Notes: generated by a model not told the origin, from the letters alone. Shown: positions 50,026 through 59,536, counted from the stretch's first letter. The stretch is DNA of 59,708 bases from Syntrophobacteraceae bacterium (GCA_025454175.1 JALOOX010000010.1:1-59708); one strand, 5' to 3'. Program-made: numbers and translations.

Positions 50026-51393
50026 ATGCTCATGAATCCGAAGGTTTTTCGCGAATACGACATTCGCGGCATCGTGGATGTGGACATTGACGACGAGGAT
50101 GTGATCCGGCTGGGCAGGGCCTTTGGAACCACTATGGCGCGGCAGGACAAACGCTCGATTGCGGTGGCCCGGGATTGTCGCTTGAGCTCGGAGCGTTATC
50201 GAGGCCTGCTGGTTCAGGGATTGCTGGGGGCGGGAATGGATGTGGTCGACCTCGGCATGTGCCCCACGCCCCTTCTCTATTTCGGGCTTCGCCACCTCGA
50301 TCGGCAGGGTGGCATCATGATCACCGCCAGTCACAATCCCCCGGAATACAACGGCTTTAAAGTCTGCATCGGCTACGACACCATTTCGGGCACCGAGATC
50401 CAGAAGCTCCGCCGGATCATGGAGAGCGGCTCATTCACCGAAGGAGCGGGGGCCCTGAGAGAGGTGGATATCGTCAAGCCCTACCAGGATTTCGTGGTCG
50501 ACAACATTCGGATCGACGGGAAGCTCCGCGTCGGAGTGGATGCCGGCAACGCCACCGGCGGGTTCATCGCCCCGCCAATCCTCGAGAGGCTGGGCTGCGA
50601 GGTCTTCCCGCTGTACTGCGAGCCGGACGGCACCTTCCCCAATCACGAGCCCGACCCGACGGTGCTTCCGAATCTCAGGGACCTGATCGATCTGGTGAAA
50701 CGGGAGGGGCTGGATGTGGGCATCGCTTACGATGGGGACTGCGACCGGCTGGGCGTCGTGGACCATCGCGGTGAGGTCGTGTACGGCGACAAGCTCATGA
50801 TCATCTTCGCCCGTGAGATCCTTTCCCGGCGGCCCGGAACCACCTTCCTCTCCGAGGTCAAGTGCTCGAAGACGCTTTACGACGACATCGAGAAACGGGG
50901 CGGGCGGGCCATCATGGGTCGCACGGGGCACTCCCTCATGAAGGCCAGGATGAAGGAAGTGGATGCCGTGCTGGCGGGGGAGATGAGCGGCCACATGTTC
51001 TTCAAGGACCGGTTCTTCGGGTTTGACGACGGCATCTATGCTTCCTGCCGACTCCTGGAAATCCTGTCCCAGACTCGAAAGCCGATTTCGGAGCTGCTGG
51101 AGGGTGTTCCCGAGACCTGCGCCACGCCGGAAATTCGGGTGGATTGCCCGGATGAGATCAAGTTCGAGGTGGTGGAGCACGCAAGACTCCATTTCGTCGA
51201 TTCGGGCTATCGGGTGATCGACGTGGATGGCGTGCGGATCGTGTTCGAGGACGGCTGGGGATTGGTGAGAGCTTCCAACACGCAGCCGGTGCTCGTGCTG
51301 CGCTACGAGGCTGAAACCGAAGGGAGGCTCGAGGAGATCAGGGACCTGATCGAATCCCAGGTGGAGCGCATCAAGCGGGAACATTTCGGTTGA
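50026..51393 (+). CDS. Phosphomannomutase/phosphoglucomutase
   Basis: A 455-residue alpha-D-phosphohexomutase of the AlgC/ManB type. It starts MNPKVFREYDIRGIVD (ATG at 50026 or 50032). Motifs in order: the phosphoserine loop IMITASHNPPEYNGFKV, the metal loop GIAYDGDCDRLGVVDHRG, the sugar-specificity loop LAGEMSGHMFFKDRFFGFDD, and the phosphate-binding tail DGWGLVRASNTQPVLVLRYE. All catalytic loops are intact. It interconverts hexose-6-phosphates and 1-phosphates for sugar nucleotides, fitting the sugar dehydrogenase nearby. The 294-bp gap before it holds no recognised element. Confidence 0.94.
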   Translation: MLMNPKVFREYDIRGIVDVDIDDEDVIRLGRAFGTTMARQDKRSIAVARDCRLSSERYRGLLVQGLLGAGMDVVDLGMCPTPLLYFGLRHLDRQGGIMITASHNPPEYNGFKVCIGYDTISGTEIQKLRRIMESGSFTEGAGALREVDIVKPYQDFVVDNIRIDGKLRVGVDAGNATGGFIAPPILERLGCEVFPLYCEPDGTFPNHEPDPTVLPNLRDLIDLVKREGLDVGIAYDGDCDRLGVVDHRGEVVYGDKLMIIFAREILSRRPGTTFLSEVKCSKTLYDDIEKRGGRAIMGRTGHSLMKARMKEVDAVLAGEMSGHMFFKDRFFGFDDGIYASCRLLEILSQTRKPISELLEGVPETCATPEIRVDCPDEIKFEVVEHARLHFVDSGYRVIDVDGVRIVFEDGWGLVRASNTQPVLVLRYEAETEGRLEEIRDLIESQVERIKREHFG

Positions 51394-51401
51394 CAGAATT
51401 G

Positions 51402-51435
51402 CCCTGGGGGCTCGCCTGATGTGGAGCCTCCAGGG
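51402..51435. terminator. Hairpin between convergent genes
   Basis: CCCTGGGGGCTC pairs with GAGCCTCCAGGG (11 of 12) over a 10-base loop, between the hexomutase and the HU gene, which converge. There is no T tract, so it may be a stability hairpin or a weak bidirectional terminator. Confidence 0.5.
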
Positions 51436-51451
51436 TCTTCGAAAACCGATG

Positions 51452-51778
51452 TCATTTCTTCTTCTTGGCTTTGCCTGCTGCCTTCTGGGGCGTCGGGGCG
51501 GGTGCCGGGTTCATGAGATCCTTGAGCTTCTTGCCCTGGGAGAACTTGGCGCTCTTGGCGGCGGCGATCTTGATGGATTCGCCGGTTCTCGGGTTGCGGC
51601 CCTCTCTTGCAGCACGCTCACCGACCTTGAATGTTCCAAAGCCGACCAGCGAGACGCTCTCTCCCTTGGCCAGGGCCCCGGAAACCGCCTCCATGAAAGC
51701 TGCAACGGCGGCATCGGCGTCCTTTTTGGTGATTTTTGCCTTGTCGGCGACAAATGCAACAAGATCAGCCTTCGTCAT
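51452..51778 (-). CDS. HU-family DNA-binding protein with a basic C-terminal tail
   Basis: A 108-residue protein: the HU core (MTKADLVAFVADKAKITKKD, then VSLVGFGTFKVGERAAREGR) contains the DNA-intercalating arm NPRTGE. About 18 extra residues after the core form a Pro/Ala/Lys tail ending in KKKK, beyond the usual 90. HU bends DNA and compacts the nucleoid; Lys/Ala/Pro tails strengthen binding in some bacteria. It is transcribed alone, and its start has GGAGG upstream. Confidence 0.95.
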   Translation of the reverse strand: MTKADLVAFVADKAKITKKDADAAVAAFMEAVSGALAKGESVSLVGFGTFKVGERAAREGRNPRTGESIKIAAAKSAKFSQGKKLKDLMNPAPAPTPQKAAGKAKKKK

Positions 51779-51987
51779 GGTTTCTCCTCCCTTTGCAGGC
51801 GTTGCGTTTTGGAATCACCCCCGTTGGAGGCCAATATCGGCGCAGAAGCCTCTGAACGCAACATTATTTTGTGGCTGATGTCTGTATCTGTAAATTTTTT
51901 CAGTAACCAGCCATGACTCGAACCACTTGTTGTTCATGACCTGCCGCTGACTCGTGCAATATTTGTTTGAATTTCCATCCCCATGAC

Positions 51988-53301
51988 TCAGGCCTTGATG
52001 ATCTTTTCCCGCCCTTCTTTCACAATTTTGGTCGCATTACGTGTATCGATGACGAGGGGAGCATGCTCCACGATCCAGGCGTAGTCGTATGAGGAATGGT
52101 CGGTCAGGATCATGACGGCGTCCATCTCCCTCAGCACGTCCTCGGACAATTCAACGGATTCCAGGCGAAACTGGTGCTTTCGACCCGGCTTGAGCCTTGG
52201 AATATGGGGATCATTGTAAAACACTACCGCACCCCGCTCGAGGAGCAGTTCCATGATCGCGTAAGAAGGGGACTCGCGGTCGTCGTCGATGTCCTTTTTA
52301 TAGGCCACACCCAGGACGAGGATCTTGGCGCCGTTGAGACACTTGCGATATTGGTTCAATGCTTCAATGGTCTGTTCCAGGACATGATAAGGCATCGATA
52401 CGTTGATCTCACCCGCAAGATGAATGAAGCGAGTGGTGAAATCGTATTCGCGGGCTTTCCATGAAAGGTAGAATGGGTCGATGGGAATACAGTGACCTCC
52501 GAGACCCGGCCCCGGGTAAAACGGGGTGAACCCGAAAGGCTTGGTGGATGCGGCCTCGATCACCTCCCACAGGTCGATGCCCATGCGCTGGGTCAGCACC
52601 TTCAGCTCGTTCACCAGGGCGATGTTGACGCTCCGGTAAATGTTCTCGAGGAGCTTGGTCAGCTCGGCCACTCGGGTGGATGAAACGGGCACAATCCGTG
52701 TGACGGCATATTCGTACAGGGCCGCGGCTCTTTCCAGACACTGGCGGGTGACGCCCCCGACCACCTTGGGAATGTTCCCCGTGTGGAAGCTCTTGTTGCC
52801 GGGGTCTTCGCGCTCGGGCGAAAAGGCGAGGTAGAAGTCTTCGCCGACTTTCAGGCCACCCTGCTGCAACCGGGGCAGCATCACCTCGTCGGTGGTTCCC
52901 GGGTAGGTCGTGGACTCGAGAACGACCAGCTGCTGGGGACGAAGGTGTCGCGCCACGGTTTCCGTGGTGGTCAGAACATACTGCAGATCGGGCTCCATTT
53001 TTTCCGTGAGGGGAGTCGGAACGCAGATGAGGATGCAGTCGGCCTCGCTGAGTCGATCGAAGCTCAGGGTGACATCGAGTCTCTTCTCTTCCAGGAACCG
53101 GCTGACCGGCTCGATGGGAATGTGCTTGATATAGCTCTTGCCGTGCAGCAGGGCGTCGATCTTGCGGCTGTCGACATCAAACCCCAGGACCGGGAAACCG
53201 GCTTCGCCAAAGCGGATGAGGAGAGGCAGTCCGACGTAGCCAAGGCCGATGATCCCGACGGTGGCGGTACGATGGTGTATCTTGTCGATGAGCATTTCCA
53301 T
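51988..53301 (-). CDS. UDP-sugar 6-dehydrogenase (WecC/WbpA-like)
   Basis: A 437-residue nucleotide-sugar dehydrogenase from the ATG at 53301; a much longer open frame upstream is not coding because it overlaps a decayed gene on the other strand. Rossmann motif VGIIGLGYVGLPLLIRFGEA, the LESTTYPGTTDEVMLPRL segment, the VAELTKLLENIYRSVNIALV core helix and the catalytic cysteine in PGPGLGGHCIPIDPFYLSWK. It oxidises UDP-GlcNAc- or UDP-ManNAc-type sugars to uronates with NAD+ for surface polysaccharide. It is the only glycan-specific gene here, with the hexomutase nearby. Confidence 0.93.
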   Translation of the reverse strand: MEMLIDKIHHRTATVGIIGLGYVGLPLLIRFGEAGFPVLGFDVDSRKIDALLHGKSYIKHIPIEPVSRFLEEKRLDVTLSFDRLSEADCILICVPTPLTEKMEPDLQYVLTTTETVARHLRPQQLVVLESTTYPGTTDEVMLPRLQQGGLKVGEDFYLAFSPEREDPGNKSFHTGNIPKVVGGVTRQCLERAAALYEYAVTRIVPVSSTRVAELTKLLENIYRSVNIALVNELKVLTQRMGIDLWEVIEAASTKPFGFTPFYPGPGLGGHCIPIDPFYLSWKAREYDFTTRFIHLAGEINVSMPYHVLEQTIEALNQYRKCLNGAKILVLGVAYKKDIDDDRESPSYAIMELLLERGAVVFYNDPHIPRLKPGRKHQFRLESVELSEDVLREMDAVMILTDHSSYDYAWIVEHAPLVIDTRNATKIVKEGREKIIKA

Positions 53302-53440
53302 GATGAAACCTCTGTTTGAATTGGCGTTGTTCACATACGAAGCCTGAAGATGCGAGTCGGCGACTTGCTGATATTCCTTGAGGAAATCGGTTGCATAATG
53401 CAGAGAAACAGACTTCGGTGCAACGGGAATTCCACACGGG

Positions 53441-54109
53441 GAATCGAACGACGGGACCTTTGGGCGGTCATGATCATCGGCTCGGGCAGTGCATCCTTCG
53501 AGATTCTGAGATACCTCGCCGAAAGACTGCCGTTGATGGTGGCGCCCCGCTGGGTCCAAAATCCCATTCGGCCCATCGCGGTCAGCGACGTCATCCACTA
53601 CTTGACCGCCTGCATCCGGAGCCCGGAAACCTCCGGTCCGATCTCCGATATCGGCGGTCATTCTCTGGAAACCGAGGGGAGGGCTCGACCGGCTCCCGGG
53701 GGGTGTGGGCCTGAGCCGTGGACGCCGGAGCACGCGGGATCTGCGCACCGGCGATGCCGTCGACTTCTGGCGGGTCCTGCTCGCCGAGGAGAACAGCCGG
53801 CTCATCATGCTGGCCGAGATGAAGGTCCCCGGGGAAGCGGTCCTGCAGTTCAGCCTGAATCCCAGCGGGTCCGGCTGCGAGCTCTTACAGATCGCGAGAT
53901 TTCTGCCCAGGGGATTGTCCGGCCTGGCGTACTGGTATTCCATGGCCCCCTTTCATGATTATCTCTTCAAGGGAATGCTTTTGACCATTGCCCGCCAGTG
54001 TCGGTGCGCCATCCTGGAGGAGCCCGGGCCATTCGAGGGTGGGGAGCGGATCTGCCGCCTGCCGGAGCAGTGGGGAGAGACTGGAAATACCTTTCCTCCA
54101 TCGGTGTGA
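53441..54109 (+). pseudogene. Decayed SDR/NmrA-DUF2867 oxidoreductase gene
   Basis: One frame (about 53441-53640) gives VMIIGSGSASFEILRYLAER, then PIRPIAVSDVIHYLTACI and SDIGG, the second half of an NmrA-like SDR domain. A different frame from about 53660 to 54109 gives LDRLPGGVGLSRGRRSTRDL, AVDFWRVL, EMKVPGEAVLQFSL and LSGLAYWYSMAPFHDYLFKG, the DUF2867 domain fused to such SDRs. The nucleotide-binding start is missing, and an internal deletion with frameshift separates the two parts. No function is expected. Confidence 0.75.
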
Positions 54110-54181
54110 TGAGCCGACAGGTGTCGAATGAGCTCGTCAATAATCTCGGGGTTGGCTTCGGACTGAGGGAGGGTGTGGAGC

Positions 54182-54961
54182 CTACCAGGTTTTTCGGACT
54201 TCGACTCCCCGCTCCCGCAGGAATTCCTTGATCTGTCGAATGGTGGTCGAGCCGTAGTGGACCATGGAGGCAATGAGGGCCGCATCGGCCCGGCCATCCT
54301 TGAGCACATCCAGGAGGTGATCGGCGGTCCCCGCTCCCCCCGATGCGATGACGGGAATGCGCACATGGGTGGAGATGAGCCGTGTGAGGTTGATCTCGTA
54401 GCCCTCCCGGGTCCCGTCGGCATCGATGGAATTGAGGCAGATTTCGCCGGCGCCGAGCCGCTCGGCCTCCTGGGCCCACCACAGCGCATCGATGCCCATG
54501 GCGGTCCGGCCTCCATTGATCACCATTTCGTAGCCCGACGGTGTCTTTTCCGAGGGCTGGACTCGCTTGACATCCATGCCCAGAACGACACACTGGCTGC
54601 CGAAGGCTTCGGCGCCCTGGCTGATGATCCGGGGATCCAGGACCGCGGCCGAGTTGACGCTGACCTTTTCGGCTCCGGCCAGGAGCACGTCACGCATGTC
54701 TTCGACGCTGCGAATGCCGCCGCCCACGGAAAACGGGATGAAGATGGTCTCGGCCACGCGACGCACGACGTCGAGCATGATGGGCCTCCGATCGCTGGAA
54801 GCCGTGATGTCGTAGAACACGATCTCGTCGGCCCCCTCTTCGTAATAGAATCGGCCCATTTCGACGGGATCGCCGATGTCCACGTTCTCCTTGAACTGGA
54901 TGCCCTTGGTTGTCCGGCCGTCCCGAACATCGAGGCAGGGGATGATGCGCTTGCTCAGCAT
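54182..54961 (-). CDS. hisF: Imidazole glycerol phosphate synthase, cyclase subunit
   Basis: A 259-residue TIM-barrel enzyme. The catalytic Asp sits in [20 protein letters not shown], and the second in [20 protein letters not shown]. Phosphate-binding loops FSVGGGIRS and [13 protein letters not shown] are intact. With HisH it makes imidazole glycerol phosphate and AICAR in histidine synthesis. The sequence is of the canonical histidine type and not the lipopolysaccharide-amidine variant, and no WbpG-like gene is nearby. hisH lies 9 bases upstream in the same operon. Confidence 0.95.
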   Translation of the reverse strand: MLSKRIIPCLDVRDGRTTKGIQFKENVDIGDPVEMGRFYYEEGADEIVFYDITASSDRRPIMLDVVRRVAETIFIPFSVGGGIRSVEDMRDVLLAGAEKVSVNSAAVLDPRIISQGAEAFGSQCVVLGMDVKRVQPSEKTPSGYEMVINGGRTAMGIDALWWAQEAERLGAGEICLNSIDADGTREGYEINLTRLISTHVRIPVIASGGAGTADHLLDVLKDGRADAALIASMVHYGSTTIRQIKEFLRERGVEVRKTW

Positions 54962-54970
54962 GGCTTCCTC

Positions 54971-55618
54971 TCAACGAGCCAGAACCGGAGAACCGTCCCA
55001 GCGGCAGAAATTGCTCAATATCCTCAGCCCCGGCGGACCGCTCTTCTCGGGGTGAAATTGCATGGCGACCAGGTTTTCACGGGCGACCGCCGCACAGAAC
55101 GAAATCCCGTAGTCCGCGATTCCGGCAACGAGCTTTTCGTCGGTGGGCCGGGGATAATAGCTGTGCACGAAATAAAAGGCGCTGCCTTCGGGAATCCCGT
55201 CGAAGACGGGATGGCTCATGACGAACCGCACTTCGTTCCAGCCCATGTGAGGGATCTTGAGAAAGTCTCCGTCCCGGGATCGCAGATCCCCGGGAAAGCG
55301 GCGCACGGCGCCGGGCAGGATCTCGAGACACCGGGTGTTGTTGTTCTCCTCGCTGGTTTCGAAGAGCACCTGAAGACCGACGCAGATTCCCAGGACGGGT
55401 ATGCCCGCACGGAGGCGCTCCCGGAGGAGAGCGTCGAGGCCGAGACGTTTGAGGTTCTCCATGGACTTGCCGGCCGCCCCGACTCCGGGGAAAATGATTC
55501 TTTCGGCACGCTCGATCTTCTGGCGTGAATCCGTGATCTCACATGGAAATCCCAGATATTTCAACGCACGTTCCACGCTGGTGAGGTTGCCGGCACGGTA
55601 GTCGAGGATCGCGATCAA
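54971..55618 (-). CDS. hisH: Imidazole glycerol phosphate synthase, glutaminase subunit
   Basis: A 215-residue class I glutamine amidotransferase. The TTG start at 55618 is chosen because AAGGAG lies 8 bases before it and the protein then begins (L/M)IAILDYRAGNLTSVERALK exactly as the family does; an upstream ATG at 55696 would add 26 unrelated residues. Oxyanion strand PGVGAAGKSM, nucleophile GICVGLQVLFE and the catalytic His in MQFHPEKSG are present. It feeds ammonia to HisF, encoded next. Other his genes must lie elsewhere. Confidence 0.94.
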   Translation of the reverse strand: MIAILDYRAGNLTSVERALKYLGFPCEITDSRQKIERAERIIFPGVGAAGKSMENLKRLGLDALLRERLRAGIPVLGICVGLQVLFETSEENNNTRCLEILPGAVRRFPGDLRSRDGDFLKIPHMGWNEVRFVMSHPVFDGIPEGSAFYFVHSYYPRPTDEKLVAGIADYGISFCAAVARENLVAMQFHPEKSGPPGLRILSNFCRWDGSPVLAR

Positions 55619-55843
55619 GTGAAAAACTCCTTGTAAAATTTGGAAGAATCCGGTTGAAACCAGCTGAGGAATACTCATTTTTATGGGGCAGGTCAAGGAA
55701 CAGGTTTGCGCCGGGCGAAAGTGACATCCCAGAATGAAACCGAAGGATATCGGTTGGGAGTCACTGTCGCCAATGGCTCATCCCTGACGGCCTGCCCACG
55801 AATCCGACCTTCACCGGCAGGGGGTCCATCGGGAGGAGACAAG

Positions 55844-58429
55844 ATGGTGAGTATGTTTGAGTCACTTAAAAAGCAAAGGGAGCAGCTGCTGGAAGTTCAG
55901 GGCGACGATCATCTGAGTCGCCACACCAGCCTCCTTGAGATCGCGATCATCTCTCTGTACAACCGGCTGGCGAACCGGCTGGATACGGACCAGTTTCGAT
56001 CGAGCGGGGCCGTGGTCGCCATCGGCAATTTCGGTCTCGGACTCATCGGCGTCCATCAACCGGTTCCCATCCTGTTTCTGGCCCGTGAGAGAGGCCTGTG
56101 GAGCGAGGGCCACCTCGACGAGATCCTGTCCCCTCTGAGAGATGCGGGCTGGACGGTGCGGGCGGTGGCGGGTACCCCCGGTGAGCTGATGGAGAAAGCG
56201 TCCTCGGATTTCAGCTTCCTGGTGAAGCTCATCGAGATGCGCTACATCTCCGGCAATCGCCAGCTGGTGGACGAGATGGACGAGCTCATCGAGGATCATA
56301 CCGAAAGGCTCCAGAACGATCTTCTTGCACGTCTTCGTTCCGAGATGAGTGAACGTCGGTCCAGGCTGGATCGAACGGAAAGCTGGCTCGAGCCCGACCT
56401 GGAGGGAAACCCGGGAGGAGTTTCCGAGATCGAGGCCATCCGGGCTGCGTGCCGCATCGCATCGAACATTCGCACTTTCGAGGACGCCATCTTCAGGGGC
56501 TATCTGAGCCGCCAGGATGTCGAGCTCCTTCAGCAGGCCGAACACACCTACACGCTGCTCCTCAATATCCTCCAGTCCATCGAGGGCGATTCGGCGACAA
56601 CCCTGCGCTTCGACACCCAGGAAATCCTTGCGGAAAGGCTCGGTTATTCGGGCCGCCCCGGCGGCCTGCCCGTTGAAGCTTTCATGCAGGGCACTTTCCA
56701 GCTTTTTCACGGGGTCTCCATCGTCGCACAGGATTTCTGGGATCGCCTGGAGGAGATCCGGCAGGAATCCATGTATCCCTCCCAGGAGGAATCCCGTCTG
56801 ATCGAGGAAGGCGTCGTCCTGCGGGGGCGAAGGCTTTTCGTGCAGCCGGACCGATATCCGGCAACGGCCGCCAACCTGGTGCGCCTGTTCGTGCTCGCCG
56901 CCGAGCATGGGGCAACCTTCGCCAACATGACCCGTCAATGGATCATCCACCACCGCCATGTGCTGCACACCGAAGCCTCGGATCCCGGCCTGAAATCGGA
57001 GATCCTGCGGCTGATTCGCACGGAAAGTCCCGATCTCTCATCCCTGCGACGATTTTACGACCTGGGTCTTTTCGCCGCCATTGTGCCGGAAGTGGCCGCC
57101 GTCCACGGCCAGGTCCAGCACGATGCCTTTCATCTCTATCCCGTCCACGAGCATCATCTCAGAACCCTGCGGGTGCTGAAGGAAGTCTTCGCCGGCGGGC
57201 ATGAGCAGGAGGGGCCGGAAATGACCGCCGTGGCCCGTCGCATCGAGGACCCCACCTGCCTGTATCTGTCGGCACTCCTCCACGACATCGGAAAAGGGGA
57301 GGGAAAGGACCACGCGCTGCGGGGAGGAGCCATGATCCCGGCCATCGCCCAGCGGCTCGGGCTGGCGCCGGACGAGTCGGATAAGCTCCAGTTCCTGGTG
57401 GCGCAGCACCTCCTCCTGGTGGACAGTGCTTCGCTGCGGGATCTCTCCGACGAGGAAATGCTGTCCCACTGCGCTCTGGTGGTCAGGACCCCCGATAACC
57501 TCGATCAGCTTCTCCTGCTCAGCTTCGCCGACATGGCGGCCACGGGACCCAAGGCGCTCCAGAAGTATCGCGATACGCCCGTGCTTGCCCTGCACGACAA
57601 GATTTACCATTTGCTGGAAAAGGGGGAGCCCAGCCCGCAGGTCATCGCCGAGAAGATCGCCCAGATTCGCGCCCAGGTGCAGCAGGGTGTCGCGGACCTG
57701 ATGGGCCTGTCCCAGCTCGAGGAGCATTTCTCCGAACTGGATCCCCGCTATCTTCTGGCCATGTCTCCCGGTTCCATCGCGCGGCATCTGCGTCTGCAAT
57801 GGCGGTTGCAGCACTCCGAGGAGAGCCTCGCGGCCGAGCTCCAGTCCGGCGACGGCAACGTGGAGATCACGGTGGTCAGCTGGGACACTCCGGGACTCCT
57901 GGCGCGCACGGCTGGAATTCTTAGCCTTCACGACATGAACATCCTGGGGGCTCAGGTGTTCACCATGGACAACGGCGTGGCTCTTTTACTGTTTCAGTGC
58001 CGCGTGCCCGAGGGTCTCTCGGTGGAGCGGGAATGGGTCGCGGTCCAGGAGGACATGCAGCGGCTGAGCCAGGGAAAGATGGCCCTGGATTATCGCATCG
58101 CCGCCCATGCGGCGAGTCGCCCACTGAGCCAGTCTCCCATGCGAATCACTCCCAGCAGGATCTTCATCGACAACGAATCGTCTTCCAAGTACACCATCCT
58201 GGAAGTCTACACCACGGACCGTATCGGACTCCTCTACAGCATAAGCCGAACACTCCTCGATCTGCAGATTCGAATCGCCATCGCCAAGATCACCACCAAG
58301 GTCGATCAGGTGGCCGACGTGTTCTACATTCGGGCTCATGACGGCAGGAAAGTCACGGAGCCCGAGCAGGTCGAGGAGATCAAGCACGCTCTGTGCTTCT
58401 GGCTGGATGGACCCGCGCGGGAATGCTAA
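55844..58429 (+). CDS. GlnD-like paralogue with degenerate nucleotidyltransferase motif
   Basis: An 861-residue protein with GlnD layout from the ATG at 55844 (GGGAGGAG upstream). At the place of GGFGRGELSFKSDLDLLFL it has AIGNFGLGLIGVHQPVPILF (about 59-78), so the Arg/Glu and both catalytic Asp residues are gone and UMP transfer is not expected. The HD domain is intact (LSALLHDIGKGEGKDHALRG, about 475-495), as is the HD-linked VHEHHLRTLRVLKEVF helix. Two ACT domains follow (about 672-750 and 783-861; DTPGLLARTAGILSLHDMNI, DRIGLLYSISRTLLDLQIRI). It may be a stand-alone uridylyl-removing enzyme, a GlnD decoy or an unrelated HD-ACT phosphohydrolase. Confidence 0.88.
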   Translation: MVSMFESLKKQREQLLEVQGDDHLSRHTSLLEIAIISLYNRLANRLDTDQFRSSGAVVAIGNFGLGLIGVHQPVPILFLARERGLWSEGHLDEILSPLRDAGWTVRAVAGTPGELMEKASSDFSFLVKLIEMRYISGNRQLVDEMDELIEDHTERLQNDLLARLRSEMSERRSRLDRTESWLEPDLEGNPGGVSEIEAIRAACRIASNIRTFEDAIFRGYLSRQDVELLQQAEHTYTLLLNILQSIEGDSATTLRFDTQEILAERLGYSGRPGGLPVEAFMQGTFQLFHGVSIVAQDFWDRLEEIRQESMYPSQEESRLIEEGVVLRGRRLFVQPDRYPATAANLVRLFVLAAEHGATFANMTRQWIIHHRHVLHTEASDPGLKSEILRLIRTESPDLSSLRRFYDLGLFAAIVPEVAAVHGQVQHDAFHLYPVHEHHLRTLRVLKEVFAGGHEQEGPEMTAVARRIEDPTCLYLSALLHDIGKGEGKDHALRGGAMIPAIAQRLGLAPDESDKLQFLVAQHLLLVDSASLRDLSDEEMLSHCALVVRTPDNLDQLLLLSFADMAATGPKALQKYRDTPVLALHDKIYHLLEKGEPSPQVIAEKIAQIRAQVQQGVADLMGLSQLEEHFSELDPRYLLAMSPGSIARHLRLQWRLQHSEESLAAELQSGDGNVEITVVSWDTPGLLARTAGILSLHDMNILGAQVFTMDNGVALLLFQCRVPEGLSVEREWVAVQEDMQRLSQGKMALDYRIAAHAASRPLSQSPMRITPSRIFIDNESSSKYTILEVYTTDRIGLLYSISRTLLDLQIRIAIAKITTKVDQVADVFYIRAHDGRKVTEPEQVEEIKHALCFWLDGPAREC

Positions 58430-58521
58430 TAATACGATATGAGTCAATGAGAATCGCCGAAATTGAGAGGAATGGTCCCCTCGAGGCGCTGATGCCCACT
58501 GAATATCGAATGGAGAACGAA

Positions 58522-59298
58522 ATGGATGCCGTGCTCATCGAGAAATCCCATCCCATGGCCTGGCTCACCTTGAATCGGCCCGAAAAGCGCAACGCTCTTG
58601 GACTGGATGTCATGAAGGAGATCATCGCCAAGCTGGATGAAGTTGCGGCCGATGCCGAAATCCGGGTCCTCGTCGTTCGGGCCAATGGTCCTGTGTTCAG
58701 TGCGGGACACGACATCAAGGAGATGGTGTCTCACAACAATGAAGCGGCCTACCTTCGCGAGGTCTTCTCCACCTGCAACCGGATGATGCTGGGGCTCCAT
58801 CGGCTGCCGCAACCCGTCATCGCCCAGGTCCAGGGCATTGCCACGGCGGCGGGCTGTCAGCTCGTCGCGGCCTGCGATCTCGCCATCGCCGAGCCAGCCG
58901 CACGGTTCGCCACGCCGGGCGTGAAGATCGGCCTCTTCTGCACGACTCCCATGGTTCCCCTGGTCCGCGTCATCGGCCGTCGCCGAGCCATGGAGATGCT
59001 GCTCACCGGCCGTTTCATCTCGGCCGAGGAGGCCGAGCGGTTCGGCCTCGTCAACCGCATCGTCCCGGCCGACCAGCTGGCCCAGGCGGCGCGGGAGTGG
59101 GCTCTCGAAATCGCCCAGTACAGCGGTTACACGCTGGCCCTCGGCAAACGGGCCTTCTATGAGCAGGTCGATCTCTCCGAGGAGGCCGCCTACGGCTACG
59201 CCAAGGAGGTCATCGCCCTCAACTGCATGGCGGACGATGCCAGGGAAGGAATGACGGCGTTCGTCGAGAAGCGCCCGCCCCAGTGGGGACATCGATAG
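58522..59298 (+). CDS. Crotonase-fold protein, ECHDC3-like, probably not a classical hydratase
   Basis: A 258-residue protein from the ATG at 58522 (GGAGAA upstream; earlier in-frame ATGs lack one). Core features: WLTLNRPEKRNALGLDVMKE, the oxyanion-hole segment VFSAGHDIKEM, and GIATAAGCQLVAACDLAIAE. The two glutamates of enoyl-CoA hydratase are replaced: GCEL reads GCQL, and PEITLG reads PGVKIG. The GVKIGLFCTTPMVPLVRVIG stretch is that of the ECHDC3 branch of the superfamily. CoA-ester binding is likely; the reaction is unknown. It lies 92 bases after the GlnD paralogue, so co-transcription is possible. Confidence 0.88.
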   Translation: MDAVLIEKSHPMAWLTLNRPEKRNALGLDVMKEIIAKLDEVAADAEIRVLVVRANGPVFSAGHDIKEMVSHNNEAAYLREVFSTCNRMMLGLHRLPQPVIAQVQGIATAAGCQLVAACDLAIAEPAARFATPGVKIGLFCTTPMVPLVRVIGRRRAMEMLLTGRFISAEEAERFGLVNRIVPADQLAQAAREWALEIAQYSGYTLALGKRAFYEQVDLSEEAAYGYAKEVIALNCMADDAREGMTAFVEKRPPQWGHR

Positions 59299-59444
59299 AG
59301 AGAGACGGCATGAGAGAGGCGCCACCATAGGCCGCACCACCGTGCCGTTGAGGTACGGATTTTCGTCGCTCGCTCATTCGGCAGAGACGAAGCTCCCGAT
59401 CCTCAGGGAGGACAGCTCATTCGTTGAGAATCGCCGTCTTCGCC

Positions 59445-59510
59445 AAAGGCTGAGCAGACCCCCATGCCCCCTTGAGGCACCCGGGCCCGTGAAAAGCGGC
59501 TCCAAACAGG
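59445..59510 (-). repeat. Dispersed composite intergenic repeat, copy D (reverse, partial)
   Basis: Read on the minus strand: GGAGCCGCTTTTCACGGGCC, CGGGTGCCTC, then AAGGGGGCATGGGGGTCTGC and TCAGCCTTTGGCGAAG. This matches the CTTTTCATGGGTTCGGGTG...GGGGGCATGGGTG...CTGCTCTGAAAAG order of copy A but without the TTTCAAG block. Confidence 0.55.
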
Positions 59511-59536
59511 AATCAGGCAGCACTCGGTAGGGCCGG

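Noticed and set aside
53302..53943. Upstream extension of the sugar dehydrogenase to 651 residues
   Set aside because: The family starts at MEMLIDK (53301), which has an upstream ribosome-like AGAGG. The extension is antisense to a recognisable decayed SDR-DUF2867 gene.
54182..55618. hisH-hisF as the amidine-sugar (WbpG-linked) variant because of the nearby sugar dehydrogenase
   Set aside because: The HisF sequence follows the canonical histidine enzyme pattern and no WbpG-like amidotransferase partner is nearby.
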